A model generated the notes under the pieces. The model did not search any database and was not told the origin of the DNA. It saw only the letters and a program-made list of their open reading frames with translations. The translations under genes were made by a program, and so were the position numbers. Source: Bolinopsis microptera (taxonomy: Eukaryota; Ctenophora; Tentaculata; Lobata; Bolinopsidae). From it: a stretch of 64,000 nt of DNA. The first letter of the stretch is position 1. Every line of letters starts with the position of its first letter. The stretch covers positions 7,798,084 to 7,862,083 of the forward strand of contig NC_087072.1 of the NCBI RefSeq assembly GCF_026151205.1, given 5' to 3'. This document shows positions 1 through 12,120 of the stretch, in pieces.

Positions 1-1462
1 TGTATCATGACGTTTACATAGCACCTGAGGGTAACTTTATCCGCATAATAGCTGAACTGCTCCTCTTATTATCCTCCTAGTTACCGAGATACCTCAGTAT
101 GTGAGCCACTAAGCACAGTGGCTACTGTGGCTAAAGAACACGGCCCACTACCCACACACCAAGAGGAAGGAGCAGTTATTTCACATAACACACGAGAATC
201 TGTGTGGTACACACTTCCACTCAACATCACTCAATTGATCCAGGTATTGGTTTACACGCTCCTATTGTTCTGCGAAGGATATTGTGTAGGAGAAGGAGTA
301 TAGGGGGATAAAGGGATACGCAATGTTTACGTTACGGTATACATTAGAAGGAGTACAAGGGTTTATTATGTTTACTTTACGGTATCCATTAGAAGAATTT
401 CTGTCATCGCCGCACTTTCGAGTTTCGGCTCTGATTACTTGATATCAGAGTTACAGTCGCTAAAATGAGGGAGAGATGATGGTATATGATTCAATTTGTC
501 CCTCCGTAACTGTCATTATATGATTAGATCTCTATTACGGGTACAATTACGTAATGCGTAACTTTCTCGGTCTCCGAGACTGGAATATTCCCGAAACAAC
601 TTTCAGAAGACTTCTTTACACAACTTATGACCCCGATATAAACAGCAAGTACTATTTTAGGTTACTTGCATTTTAAATCCTTCGTGTTTAAAGCATTTTA
701 AAGCATTGTAAAGCTTCCGTTTATTTGCTGTTTTACTGAAGATAATGTACGTAATTACCACGAATTATTTTCACTATCCGACAATAATTCCTCTATTGTT
801 CTCCCCTGGTTTTGGGTGTGTAACTCTAGCTGTATTATCCATAGAGTACCAATGACACGACGTAACGAAGCGTTCCGAGTGTAAAATATTGTGATATATT
901 ATTATGTAGCTGTTATACTATATTTATATATTATGTCATACCGTGATTCCGTGAACACTGTGTTGTAAACACACTTGTACACTACAGCTTTAAAGTTAGT
1001 ATCGTAAACACACTTATAGTACTACTTACACTCAATACTGGTGATGATTTGAGTTGTTTAGACCATTTCAGCCGACCTGGCTGATTACAAATAATAGAAC
1101 AGTCCTCTAATTGCGCTAATCATACCAGCTGTCAACAACTTTCTAAACCCGCTTATTTTTTCTAATTATTGGTTGCACTGCTTGAGGACTTTAAGAGAAC
1201 TCTACAATGAAATATTACCAGTTTATCAGGTGATATGGGCATTATGATTCACGATTGCCACAGAAAGCGTGCGAGACCGTGAGGTTCTATTGTGATCCAT
1301 ATTTTGAAAATAGAAAGCTTTTGATTTTTTGTGCGTTTCTGCGAGCGCTGATTCAGATTTTGGTGAATATGTTTAACTGAATGTGACAAAAATATTGTGT
1401 GTAACTAAAGAGCTCAATCCTTACCTAGAGAGCTGAGCAACTTGATTTTGTTATATTATACT
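1..1462. other. Intergenic, no gene recognised
   Basis: AT-rich sequence with only short open frames, none protein-like. One small imperfect direct duplication is visible at 322-395: two copies of a segment of about 28 bp that begins ATGTTTAC and ends CATTAGAAG, about 46 bp apart. Nothing else is supported. Confidence 0.6.
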
Positions 1463-2394
1463 AGTTAAGTCAAGGGTCGACCGAGTCCTCGGCCTCGGCC
1501 TCGGTTTTACCGAGGAATGGCGATTTTTCCTCGGCCTCGGCCTCGGCCTCGGTCAGGAGGACAATTCCTCGGTTCGCCTCGGCCTCGGTCAAAAATAGAT
1601 TCGAAATTCCTCGGCCTCGGCGAAATTTGACGATTTTACCGAGGATTTGACCGAGGATTTTTGTTGAAATTTTGGGAATTTTTCTACAGACTTACAGAGG
1701 TTAATGTAAACGAATTTTTAAAGTTGAAAATAAAACGACCAATTGACCAGGACACAAAACTAAAAATATCATAGTCTAAGATTCATCGTCTGATGAAATG
1801 ACAATATCTGAGCACTCTGAATCAGAATAATCTTCTGTGCACAGCTCAGAAGGGGGACAGTCCTCTTTATTTGGGGCTTCAAATTCATTTGGACAGGGGC
1901 CGAAGTCGTCCCCAAATGTTCCGATGTTCTTTTTGAGAAACAAGCACCCCTCAAAGTTTGTTGGCTTAAGGCTGAGGCGATTTAACTTCAGGATGTACCC
2001 TGCTGTAGAAAACAATCTCTCTGGTGCTGCTGAGCTCGCCGGCGCAGATAGATATTTCCTTGAACACTCAGCAAGGTTCGGATAGCTCTGCTTATTAGCT
2101 TGCCCCTTCATAATGATTGTAACGTGTGTACACAGTATAGTACACAGTACAATCTGATTAGGTACAGTGCGCTTTTCCTAATAAACAATGCCCTTTTTCC
2201 CAACAATTTTTCTGCCAAAATTCCTCGGCCTCGGCCTCGGCCTCGGTCAAAATTTGCACTCCTCGGCCTCGGCCTCGGCCTCGGTCAAAAAAAAGAAACC
2301 TCGGTTGTCCTCGGCCTCGGTCTTAACTAACTGTATTTTTCTCGGTCTCGGCCTCGGTCGAAAATCCTGCCCTCGGTCGACCCCTGAGTTAAGT
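1463..2394. mobile_element. Non-autonomous hAT transposon with 8-bp TSD
   Basis: The element proper is 1471-2386 (916 bp). It is flanked by perfect 8-bp direct repeats AGTTAAGT at 1463-1470 and 2387-2394, the target duplication length of hAT elements. The ends are inverted repeats: CAAGGGTCGACCGAG at the left against CAGGGGTCGACCGAG read inward from the right. CAGGGGT is a common hAT terminus. Just inside each end are dense direct arrays of the hexamer CCTCGG (about 1481-1650 and 2220-2385), probably subterminal transposase-binding repeats. Only the 3' part of a transposase frame remains inside, so the copy is non-autonomous. The intact duplication argues for a fairly recent insertion. Confidence 0.9.
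1776..2111 (-). pseudogene. hAT transposase C-terminal fragment
   Basis: A 111-residue minus-strand frame contains SAPASSAAPERLFSTAG followed by a basic stretch and LSLKPTNFEGCLFLKKNI. This is the hAT C-terminal dimerisation region: the ASSA.ERLFS.AG signature, then the L.P..E..LFLK helix. The BED finger and the RNase-H-like catalytic core are absent, so this is the last part of a transposase kept inside a deleted element. The acidic tail (SDSECSDIVISSDDES) looks like a natural C-terminus. It lies between the CCTCGG arrays of the hAT element. Confidence 0.85.
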
Positions 2395-3407
2395 GCATAG
2401 CTTAATTAAGTAAGGACTTTAAAATCCCTCATTTAATCAATGCATAATATCACGCCTTCACACCACATTAAAATGCAAGTTTAATGTTACAAATCCTGAA
2501 ATCGCTGGACTTGTGAGTTGCGATTAAGCTGGCTTAAAGATGGCTTCCAAGATCAAGAGAGCCTGGTAATGTTACGAACCTTCACTCGAAGATAGTCACT
2601 ATTGAGGGGTTTTGAAGTACACTATATGATACTTAATTCCCCCTCATTACTCTCAATTCTTTGCTTCCATTTTCCCACAATAGTAATCAGGCGTAGATGT
2701 TTACAGCTTTGTTCATCAAAACACAATATTATACATTGTACAGAATTTATAGGGAATTTTCTGGTAAATGAGAGACTCCGATAATTCGTCACAGTGAGAA
2801 TTTAAAACCTAAATTTGGGGAACAGAAAATCCCGCTCTTGGTAGATTGGGACTAGTGAAGTGTAACTTTACAGGCCTCCAGCTCTCTTATTTCTCTTTTT
2901 CAAGTTGTAAAGTTACCAGCCAATCGAATACTCTGTCCTGAAATAGTATAATTGACAAATTGTACGAATGCTTGCCTAAAAGGTCTCAATGTCTCATGTT
3001 TCCCTGGAAACATCAGTAAATAAGATTGTACATTCACACTACTATTCCTGCTTGCCAACGAAAGCAACAACATGTTACACTCCTTTTAGCTCTCTCTCTC
3101 TCTCTTGTAATGTTACACTGAAGTTGCCCATGAATATATCTGTGGATGTTCCGTGCATGTTACTAAATACCGCACAATGGCTGGATCCAATGTTTTTACT
3201 CTGGTGATGTAGTACAAGAAAAAAGAAGCTAGAGTACAGTGTATAATAATCGTGCACGTGACACATGTAAAATGTGGATATAAACATTAAACATTCGAAT
3301 CTGTACCGAGTAATGACTAATGTTAATAGAACTAGTATAGCAGTTAAACGGCCTTTTCAATTCACACACACCCATTACATGAATTATTTTTAATTACGTT
3401 ACACTTA
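2395..3407. other. Intergenic, no gene recognised
   Basis: AT-rich sequence with no protein-like frame. A short CT run lies at 3090-3110. The LINE described next begins abruptly at about 3408. Confidence 0.55.
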
Positions 3408-3418
3408 TTCTAATAATA

Positions 3419-5574
3419 ATGTGTTCCAATAATAATGAGTTGTACCCATTGTACAGTGACAAGGATTATAGAGATCTGAGAAAACTACGTCATTTAGCCG
3501 AAAAGAAGAAAAATAGATCAGAGGAACACTTTCTTCATTACAAAGATCTTTGTCATGAGGCTACTGCACTTGCTAACACTAAAAAGAAGGACTTCGTGGA
3601 AGCTGTTATTAAAAAATCGGAGAATAAAACTAGAACTCTTTATCAAGTCGTAAATAAGGTATTAATATTGGATCGTAAACAAAGCAGAATTCTACCTGAC
3701 TACACTGAAGATATTGAAGTGCTCGCCTCTGACTTCAACAATTTCTTCTCAGAAAAGGTTGAAAAGATTCGAGATAACATACCAGCCTCCCCAATACCCG
3801 ATTGTTATGACACTAATGCAACACCTCTCTTTGAATTTGAGCCAACCTGTATCTCTGAACTTGAAGATATAATCAAAGAAAGTGGAATTAATTGTTCACC
3901 TAATGATGTCTTACCACAAGATCTTGTCAAAGATAATATCACTTCTCTGTTGCATGTATGGGTTGATCTAGTTAACCAATCGCTGTCATCAGGAAGTATG
4001 GATGGTGTGAAACTAGCTGATGTAATTCCGCTAATTTAAAAGATGATTCTCAGGATCCGAATATATTGAAAAACTACAGGCCAGTCTCAAACCTTACATT
4101 CCTGGGAAAACTAATTGAAAGAGTAGTTTTAAGAAGACTTAACGAGCACCTTAGTCGGAATAACCTTAATTGTCAGGAACAGTTTGCTTACAAAAAACAC
4201 CATAGCACTGAAACAGTCTTGATTAAAATAGTGAATGATGTCTTAATAGCAGCAGATAAAAAAACTGCTACTGTGGTGATGCTCTTGGACCTGAGTGCTG
4301 CCTTTGATACTGTGGACCATACTTTGTTACTCCGTATCTTGAAGCAAGAAATTGGAATCAGAGGAACTGCTCTTAGCTGGTTCACCAGCTTCCTTAAAGG
4401 ACGTTGTCAGCGGACTAGACTCGGCAAATCTGTCTCTGAAACAATAACTATCCGATTTGGAGTACCTCAGGGCTCTGTTTTAGGCCCGGTACTCTTTAAC
4501 ATCTATATCAGATCGTTGTACAGATGTGTTAAAGAATCTGGTTTCTCCATTATTGGTTATGCAGATGATCATGATCAAATCATGAAATCTTTCAAACCCT
4601 CTGATCAGGTCAAAACCTTAACCAATCAGCTGAGAAACTGCTTCTTGAGGATAAAGCATTGGATGTCACAGTACTACCTGCAACTGAATGATTCTAAAAC
4701 ACAACTCATAGTCTTTGGACCTAGTAAAGTGCTCAGTGAGATAGAACTTCATGGCGTTGATATAGCTCCTAACACTTTGGTAATGTTTGTGCCTACTGTT
4801 AAGAACCTTGGATTAGTAATGGACAATCAGCTGGTATTTGATAAACAGATCGTAAATCTCAATACAAGAAGAAATGTTTTCATACGTTACGTAATATCAG
4901 AAAAATCAGATTTCTACTGAGTCCCAAACAGATTAAGATCATCGTTAACAGTCTAGTAGTGTCATGTCTAGATTACTGTAACGGTCTGTACTTTGGTATC
5001 GGCGAGAAGCTGCTGCATCAGCTCCAGTTACTTCAGAATGCTGCTGCAAAAGCTGTCACTGGTAAATATAAACATGACCATCTTGATGATGACCTGATAA
5101 AGCTTCACTGGTTAGATGTAAAGAAAAGGATTGTCTTCAAAATCTTATTACTATCTCACAAGCAGGGACAAAAGGATTTCGCGATTATTTTGGCAAAAAA
5201 TCGCGGTACCGCGAAATTTAACAGGCTATACATTAAACTATACATAAAATTTGTCGCGGAGAATGGGAAATTTCGCGATTTCGTACATGCCGCGAAATCC
5301 TTTTGTCCCTGCTCACAAGTCACTGTTAGGATTGGCACCAATTTATCTGCAGGACATGTTCAAGTATGCTCATCATGGTCACTCATTGAAGCTTATTGTT
5401 CCTTCTTGTAATTCAAAGTTTGGTGAGCGTAGCTTCTCTGTAGTGGCTCCAAAGATCTACAATCGTCTGCCTGTTACCATCACCTCTGCTCAATCTCTGG
5501 AATGTTTTAAAGCTTTTCTAAAAACTTACCTTTTCAAAATGTCTCCAGATGAACTTGAAAAACTTTATCGATAA
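3419..5574 (+). pseudogene. Reverse transcriptase of CR1/L2-like LINE (degraded)
   Basis: The first frame, 3419-4037, is the region ahead of the RT (FFSEKVEKIRDN). The RT follows in another frame (about 4040-4880) with NYRPVSNLTFLGKLIERVV, the catalytic-aspartate block LLDLSAAFDTVDH, GVPQGSVLGPVLF and the active site GYADD. After another frame change near 4877 comes the C-terminal domain: RNIRKIRFLLSPKQIKIIV, CLDYCNGLYFG, LHWLDVKKRIVFKILLLSHK, then, after the MITE, SLLGLAPIYLQDMF to a stop at 5574. Two frame changes and the MITE insertion make it non-functional. The protein would be the RT used for target-primed reverse transcription of the LINE RNA. Confidence 0.88.
5155..5319. mobile_element. 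149-bp hAT-type MITE inside the LINE
   Basis: The element is 5163-5311, flanked by perfect 8-bp duplications CTCACAAG at 5155-5162 and 5312-5319. The termini are inverted repeats starting CAGGGACAAAAGGATTTC at both ends, and the interior adds further CGCGAAAT/ATTTCGCG arms, so the whole can fold into a hairpin. Removing the element and one duplication would restore the LINE frame (LLLSHK then SLLGLAP), so the pre-insertion site is known exactly. It is non-coding and must have been moved by a hAT transposase elsewhere. Confidence 0.93.
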
Positions 5575-5785
5575 CTATTGTGGTCATATTTGGAATTCGA
5601 TATTTGCATAATATATTTAAGTACCATTTTCGGGCTTTAGTATTGACGATATATTTTCAAGCATATGTTATTTTTTAGCTCAGTATTCATGATATTTTCT
5701 GGGATGACTAGTTCAAACACTGCTGAGTATAAGATTTATCTTAAAAGCGGTGTTATTAAATTTCAATTTATTATTATTATTGTTG

Positions 5786-8700
5786 ATGAGAAGATTGAGT
5801 TATTTTTTATGTGTTTTCACCGAACATTGGTCAATGCTGACAGGCTTGCTTTCTCCAGGACTCACTCATATAAAAGAGAACGATTGTTATAGTGCCACAA
5901 TAATAATTGTAGGGTATAATTTTTCTATGAAGCTGTGAGCACGATGCTATCATGGTAGGGTTTTATTATTTATACAAATTATAATGAATAGAGAAACAAC
6001 AGTATAGAAAGCGGAATTAATCTCACTTTGATGGTGATCTTTGACAATTTCGGTTTAGTCATTCGTAATCAAATAACATACGTACATATAAACAAGCAAC
6101 AACTGTCAGTTTTAATATGTCACGGATGTTCAATATCAAAGCTTCAAACTGACAAGTGGTCCCAGGCAGCACCTGATATCATGAGTAACTAGCTAACTTG
6201 TCCAGGTCTATACTGTGTATCCAGTCACCACATTACCCGAGTGCGCCTGCTTCCCGGACCCATATTTTGTACCGTCCCAAATTCAAGATTAATACGATGA
6301 AAATTTGGCATCATGCTTTTTATTGTTTTTTTATTGCTTTTTATTGATCTTCATTCATTGTTGTATGTTTTATTAAAAAGTAGATATAGATATAGTACTA
6401 ATATTAAAAGCTCCTGCCCCTTCTAGTATATTGACCTGATGCTCGTTTAACTACTTATACTCCCTTGTTATATGAGGTCTTTACATAGTCGGTAGAGTTA
6501 CCTTATATCAATATACTTTTCATTTCTGTAGAGTATAATTTTCTTAAAATAGCAACCCCCTTTGTTCCCGCGTTTGGCCCATAAATTCGCGCCTCCTCAT
6601 CTCCATTATCATACGTACTGTAGGAACCTACCTGTATAAGGATGTGTTGATGTTAATTAGGTTGCTAAGAGACCTCCACTGCTTGTGAAAGATATAAACC
6701 CATTACACAGATTATAATGATGTAACGTCGTGTCTACACGGGAGAGAGAGAGAGAAAGAGAGCTAACTCACTGAGCGTTATAACATGTAAAATAGTGTAT
6801 TATAATTCATGTGAGGTGTGGCGGTAGACACGTTCCGATAGTGCCACGTTATAGGAGAGGTGAACACAGCAGGGCTTTCCACAATTGCGAGAAATAAATA
6901 CACAATTTGCATGCGCAGTGGTAGTATAGAGCAGTGAGTTCCTTACTGCAGTAGAACATTTTTAAGTGAGCGGTTGAGCAGGGACAGTCAACCGCTCATT
7001 TAAACTTTTTCTGTCGAGGTCACTGAAAATCAGACCCTCCTTGCACTATTTATACATATAATATGTATTTCAATAAAAGCATAAATATGATCTCAGAGGG
7101 CTCGATCTCAGGCTTCAAGTTAAAACCTTTCCTCTGTAGAGGGGCCTACAATGAGAGTCAAAATATCTCCATCTGTCTCACAATGCTGACCAGCTGGATC
7201 CAATATCTGTAGAGTGTACATTCTACTATTATATACTCACTTTTTATATAATATTATAAACAATACGCCCGGGTTGTATGTACTTTCACGCGAGCACTGA
7301 GTTGCAGGATACTGCCTACAACGTTCCATAACATTGACCTAAAAGCAAAAGATTGGCAGATTTATGAACACAGCCATTAATTTTAAAACAATTCCAGCGA
7401 GAGCTTAGACTGTACTTCTTCTTCCTTAGAAACAAATACCTTTTATTAGACTATTGTCATATTGACGCCAATGTGGCCAGAAACTAAAGTGAGGTTAATG
7501 CTTTTGATAGGAAGCTCTTGCCAGATCTATTGAACTGTTCATTAAGAAGTTGTGCAGAGTAATTGAGCAACCCAATGTTACGATTGTGAAATGTCGATGC
7601 AATGCATTTATTAGGCTTTAGGGTAGCGTCTAGCAGAGGAAAATTGCATTATTAATCTATAAACAAATTTATGAATGAGCTGCGTATCAGGATCAATCTA
7701 CAAAATCTCATTTCGATTTAATTTAGTGTTAGGGTGGAATTCCACCGAAACATGTTTCGACGGAATTCTAAGGAGCTGTGTCGGTTTCTTGGACAGTGTC
7801 TAAATGTGTGTACGTACACGTTCATGATCCATCTAAGAGCACAGAGAAAGAAGAAATACTGGGTAAACGCAAGTAACCAATTTACTCTTCTGATTATTTG
7901 GTTTAAGAGCTTTCGGCCTATTTCCGGAGATGTTTATACCCTATATTATACTCTGAGATACCAGTTTAGAAAGGCAGATCATTCATTCCATTTGTCCTAA
8001 TTACACAATAGACAAAATAACTCTCTTTAGACATTCCTTTGCACATGTAAGTTACTCAAATGCTAATCTCTAGGTTATTATAATGCATTTTTGCATCAAT
8101 TATATCGACAGTTCTGTGGAGAGAAAGTTATGCTATGATATTTATAACCAGCCGATACCTGCTTGTATTGATAAAATTATAATAAAATCAAGATAATAAA
8201 ATGAATACATGACCGGTCCCGATGCTTAATAAAATGTGTAACATTAAACAATTTTTAAATTTAACTACAACTAAAATAATCATTAATCTATAATATTAAT
8301 AATCATTAATCTAAATAATCATTAATCTAAAATATAACTCTGAAGTCCATCTTTTAATGCAGTCTTTCAAAAATTTTAGAAGCCACATTTTGGTTATTCG
8401 CCGGGTACGGTATTATAAAGTCCAACTTTTGTTCTTCAAAAACCCTACGCTACGGTAATAAAACATCGTACTACGAATATATAAGATAATGATGTATTGT
8501 TGATTTAAACATTTTTCACGCGGTAAAATCACTTAACTTTATCTTGCTACATTTTACTGCCAGATTTGCTTATACGTAAAAGTAAAGTGGATGTTTGATT
8601 GTTTATACTCCAGATCTATAAATATACTGGTTTTATAAACTCATTTTCTGGATGCCTGCACGGCTGCACCAGTTTCTAATCTGGATTGTGAGTAGCAGTC

Positions 8701-9490
8701 AGCAGACTCCATCGTTATACAGATACACGGCATATTTACTTTACAGTTATTCTTTTTTGTTTTAACTTCAATCAAGAGCACTATACTGATACAGAGTACT
8801 ATACCGTCGACTCTGCACTGCCCACTAATCAGTAATCTGACACAAGTAGCTTATAAAACAGTGCGTGTGATCATCTGTCGTATCAAATCAAATTATTTGT
8901 CACTATGTTAATAAATCATGATATGCAAGTTTTAATTTTTAAAGTTTTTGTTTTTAATGAATAGACGTAAAAGGTTACATCATAATTTTCAATTTTCATA
9001 TTCACGTATATTAAATAAAATTATATTGTTATGTATCATATTATTTTGTAAACATTGGCCGGGTACCAAAAACCGGTCCCCAAACAACAAACAAACAAAC
9101 TTGGTACCTAGTGGTACCTAGTGCCTGGATTGCTTTCTCTGCAGTAGACCGAAACCAGTAACTACTAATTTTCATTGATAAGCAGTTGATTTGAAGACAC
9201 TCATTCACAAAGCACAGTAAAAAATCAATCTCGTTCAGCATGATATTTTAGGAACCGCTTTTTAATGCCTGCTTGTCTTGATTGTGGAACTTTGCTTATT
9301 CTAAGATGTTCATGTGTTTCAAGCTTCCTGATTATTGCACTATTTACTAAACAGAGCTCACAGCCATCATCGAAGCTTGCAAATATCTTTCAACTTATAC
9401 CAACACACACATCATCATATGATCTGACAGTCTCTATACAAGCTGACAATCTCATCTATACAAGCTATATCCTCGCTTTCAACGAGGAGT
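5786..9490. other. Intergenic, no gene recognised
   Basis: AT-rich sequence without convincing coding frames. Visible items: a GA run at 6740-6762; a small hairpin with 16-bp arms (one mismatch) at 6962-6977 and 6988-7003 (core TGAGCGGTTGA/TCAACCGCTCA); and a threefold AATAATCATTAATCTA-like repeat at 8275-8335. The open frames at 7734-8000 and 9041-9492 have no recognisable motif. Confidence 0.5.
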
Positions 9491-9499
9491 AGAACTACC

Positions 9500-10017
9500 A
9501 GAGACTGTTACGACTCCCTCAATGCAGATGAGCTGGCCAAGCTTGGCACAACGAGTGAATCCACTTTGATGTGTCCTATTCCACAATCTTACATCAAACG
9601 CATGATCGAAGGCAAAGTCACCAGACCGAATCAGGAAACCTGGTTAACTGATGGTCCCAGACACACCAAACTGACACTTGGCCGCAAACACGCCAACATC
9701 ATCAAAAATCTTACTAAACTCAGCAACAACAGACAAAATTACAGAACTGCAGTGCACCTCATCAGTCATCACGGGACATTATGGCTTAAACAAATACCTC
9801 CACACCATTCGTAAATCAAGCATCAGTGCTTGTCCTATGTACGGCTATCGGACAGTTGCAGTGTCCGGCTATTGCCCAAATAAGAGGTCAATATTTACAG
9901 GACTATTACCTCTCATATTTGACAACCAACACATCTCAACTATTAATATTATCAATTTCGCAAACCGCACCAAACGCTTTATTGTGCCCGAGGAGCTGGA
10001 CCAGACTGGTGTGACAT
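9500..10017 (+). pseudogene. 3' end of an RNase-H-bearing LINE
   Basis: The frame around 9521 reads NADELAKLGT, the last conserved block of the RNase H domain found at the C-terminus of some LINE polyproteins (I-group). It continues with CPIPQSYIKRMI, NRQNYRTAVHLIS, then after frame changes GHYGLNKYLHTI and CPMYGYRTVA, a degraded Cys-rich finger, and ends FANRTKRFIVPEELDQTGVT and a stop at 10017. The TGHY.LNKHLHT..... C..C pattern and the terminal TKRF are typical of these LINE tails. At least two frame changes lie in 500 bp, so this is a dead fragment. No endonuclease or RT is present upstream, so the copy is strongly 5'-truncated. Confidence 0.75.
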
Positions 10018-10019
10018 AG

Positions 10020-12112
10020 CGACTACTCACGTCATGTTGTCTTCGCTCATCTATCTGCTCCATACCCACCTGACACTTAAGTGTTTCCTCATGAATCATC
10101 CCCCATTGCATCATGACACTTACCATCATCCTTCATTATACACTCTGAATTCTCCGACATCCTCCCCTAGGACTGCCATACCCCAGAGGCAGGCAAAGCA
10201 TCCACATGCTATCTTCTCCTCGGCCGCCCAGGCCCACTGCCCAGCCTCTCTTTTTTTTAAAGATGTGACATGTGTGGTTACTAATGGTTTTAGCACGAGC
10301 TTTCTATGCTGAATTATATGTGCCCTTTGGATTTTAAGTAAACTATATCACACCAAATTTATGCAAACATTGATATTCATAATTAAACCATGTAACTATT
10401 TTTAGATCAACGAACAATTATTTAAGACATGACTAAATGCAACAAGTGTTGGGAGAATTATTAGTATTGGCACACATAGCATTGAGATAATTTATGTAAT
10501 TATGTCTGCTGAATGATCATGCTTGATAATAATAAAAATCAATTCTTTGACCGTTTAAGTTGACGTAATGCACTGCTTATTATTTAAAGTGAATTTTGCT
10601 CTTTTCCTTTTGTATCGTAACTCAATAAAGCAAAGAAATTTCCGCTTTCTACTTTATGCTTGCCAATAATAGAACGACGTTTTAATATTTCTGCTTGAAG
10701 CGGAAAAAGTTAACATTGTGCTAAATTCAAAGAGTGTATTATAATTTTAATCACTAAGATACGGTTACATGTCATTGTTCGTGTAATATTGTACTGTAGC
10801 TCTATTAGGCTCGTTTGTTTGGATACTCATACAAAAACAACATCCACATGTGGCGCAGTAGAAAAATGAAGTGGTGGGCTTTTCTTTTGCGATGATTTTA
10901 GTACCATTTTGTTATTTTGTTGCTCTACTTTAGTTCAAACTTCTATCTTCGTTATTGTAACATAATCATGGTATGTTCAACACTCAGCGAATATGATCGA
11001 ATCTTTATGTTGTCTCGTTGATTAGCTTCTGTATAATCATATTATAAGTAGTGTAATCGTGACAATGTCTCACTGGATAACAGAACATAATTTATTAGTT
11101 AGTGATAATATTTAATTATCAGATTCAAGTTTTTGAATCTTTTTATTCTGTGTGATTTCCTTTCTTTGAGTCCCGCTCAAAACAATGAAACAAATGACTT
11201 TATACAATCTTTGTGTTTAAATAATATTCTGTGGTAGAAAAGTGCTCGGTTATGATCTAAATGTGCTGATATATAAATATATAATATTCACGTACACTTC
11301 ACATTACAATGCTATTCTAATTCACCACCACAAGCAGTTATCAGCTGAACTAAGTTATTAGTTATCAGCTCATCTGCATTTGTAAAAACAGATCTTTACA
11401 CATCCTTACATTCTTACATTTTACACTTGTTGGTTCACGCAGCCAGGCACAAGTGCAGTGTATTTCCAGTGTACTTCCGACTAAGTCTGTTGCAAAACTC
11501 CCGCCCTTTTAGAAGCTTGGGTTATATCTGCCTTACACATTGAAGTAGGTATTAGTATTTCCAGCTCTCGATAGTTTGAGGAAGTAATCTTAATTTCGTT
11601 AAAATTTCAGAACATAGCCGGCACTATCTGAGCTATGTTTGAGAAAATGTGATGACATATTACATGGCCCATAAAAGCAAGGAATCATGTGATAAAACTG
11701 GCATTCTAATTCTAAGTCTTAAATTTATAATGCTTTAATAATCAGTATTCCCATTTCCCTACGACTTGAAAACAGGAATTTTTTGTGTTATATGATGCTC
11801 TAAAATATATTGATAGAGTTGTTCCTTTCGAGATCCAAAATAGAGCAACACAAGAAACTGTGTTTTAGTTGCCCGGGGGATTTCGTCAAGTTTAAAATAT
11901 AATATAGGTATATTATATATATGTATAATAAATATATATATATATATTTGTATAATATGTATGTCTATCTGTCATACTGTGCGTTCAGCTATGTTAACTT
12001 CAAACGTAATGTGAAATTAGCAGCAAATACAGAATATACATATATATAATATGTAATGATACGGTATGCGGTGCGGTACCAAAGTTATCTCCGCATGATA
12101 GTGATATTAGAG
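10020..12112. other. Intergenic, no gene recognised
   Basis: AT-rich sequence. 10020-10310 may be the 3' UTR of the LINE fragment. An (AT)n-rich stretch lies at 11895-11960. The rest shows no gene, and no repeat with ends that I can define. Confidence 0.5.
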
Positions 12113-12120
12113 CTACAAAG

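Larger units (their letters stand above)
3408..5785 (+). mobile_element. 5'-truncated CR1/L2-like LINE, interrupted by a MITE
   Basis: This non-LTR retrotransposon copy lacks its endonuclease and starts shortly before the RT domain. The coding part is 3419-5574 and a 3' UTR of about 200 bp ends in a short ATT-rich tail near 5780. A second copy of the same 3' end lies reversed at 26433-26790; matching 3' UTRs and the same TTATTATTATTATT tail fix the end of the family. A 149-bp hAT-type MITE sits in the reading frame at 5163-5311. The clade call rests on the RT motifs and on the C-terminal LHWLDVKKRI and DYCNGLYFG motifs, which are typical of CR1/L2 elements. Confidence 0.88.
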
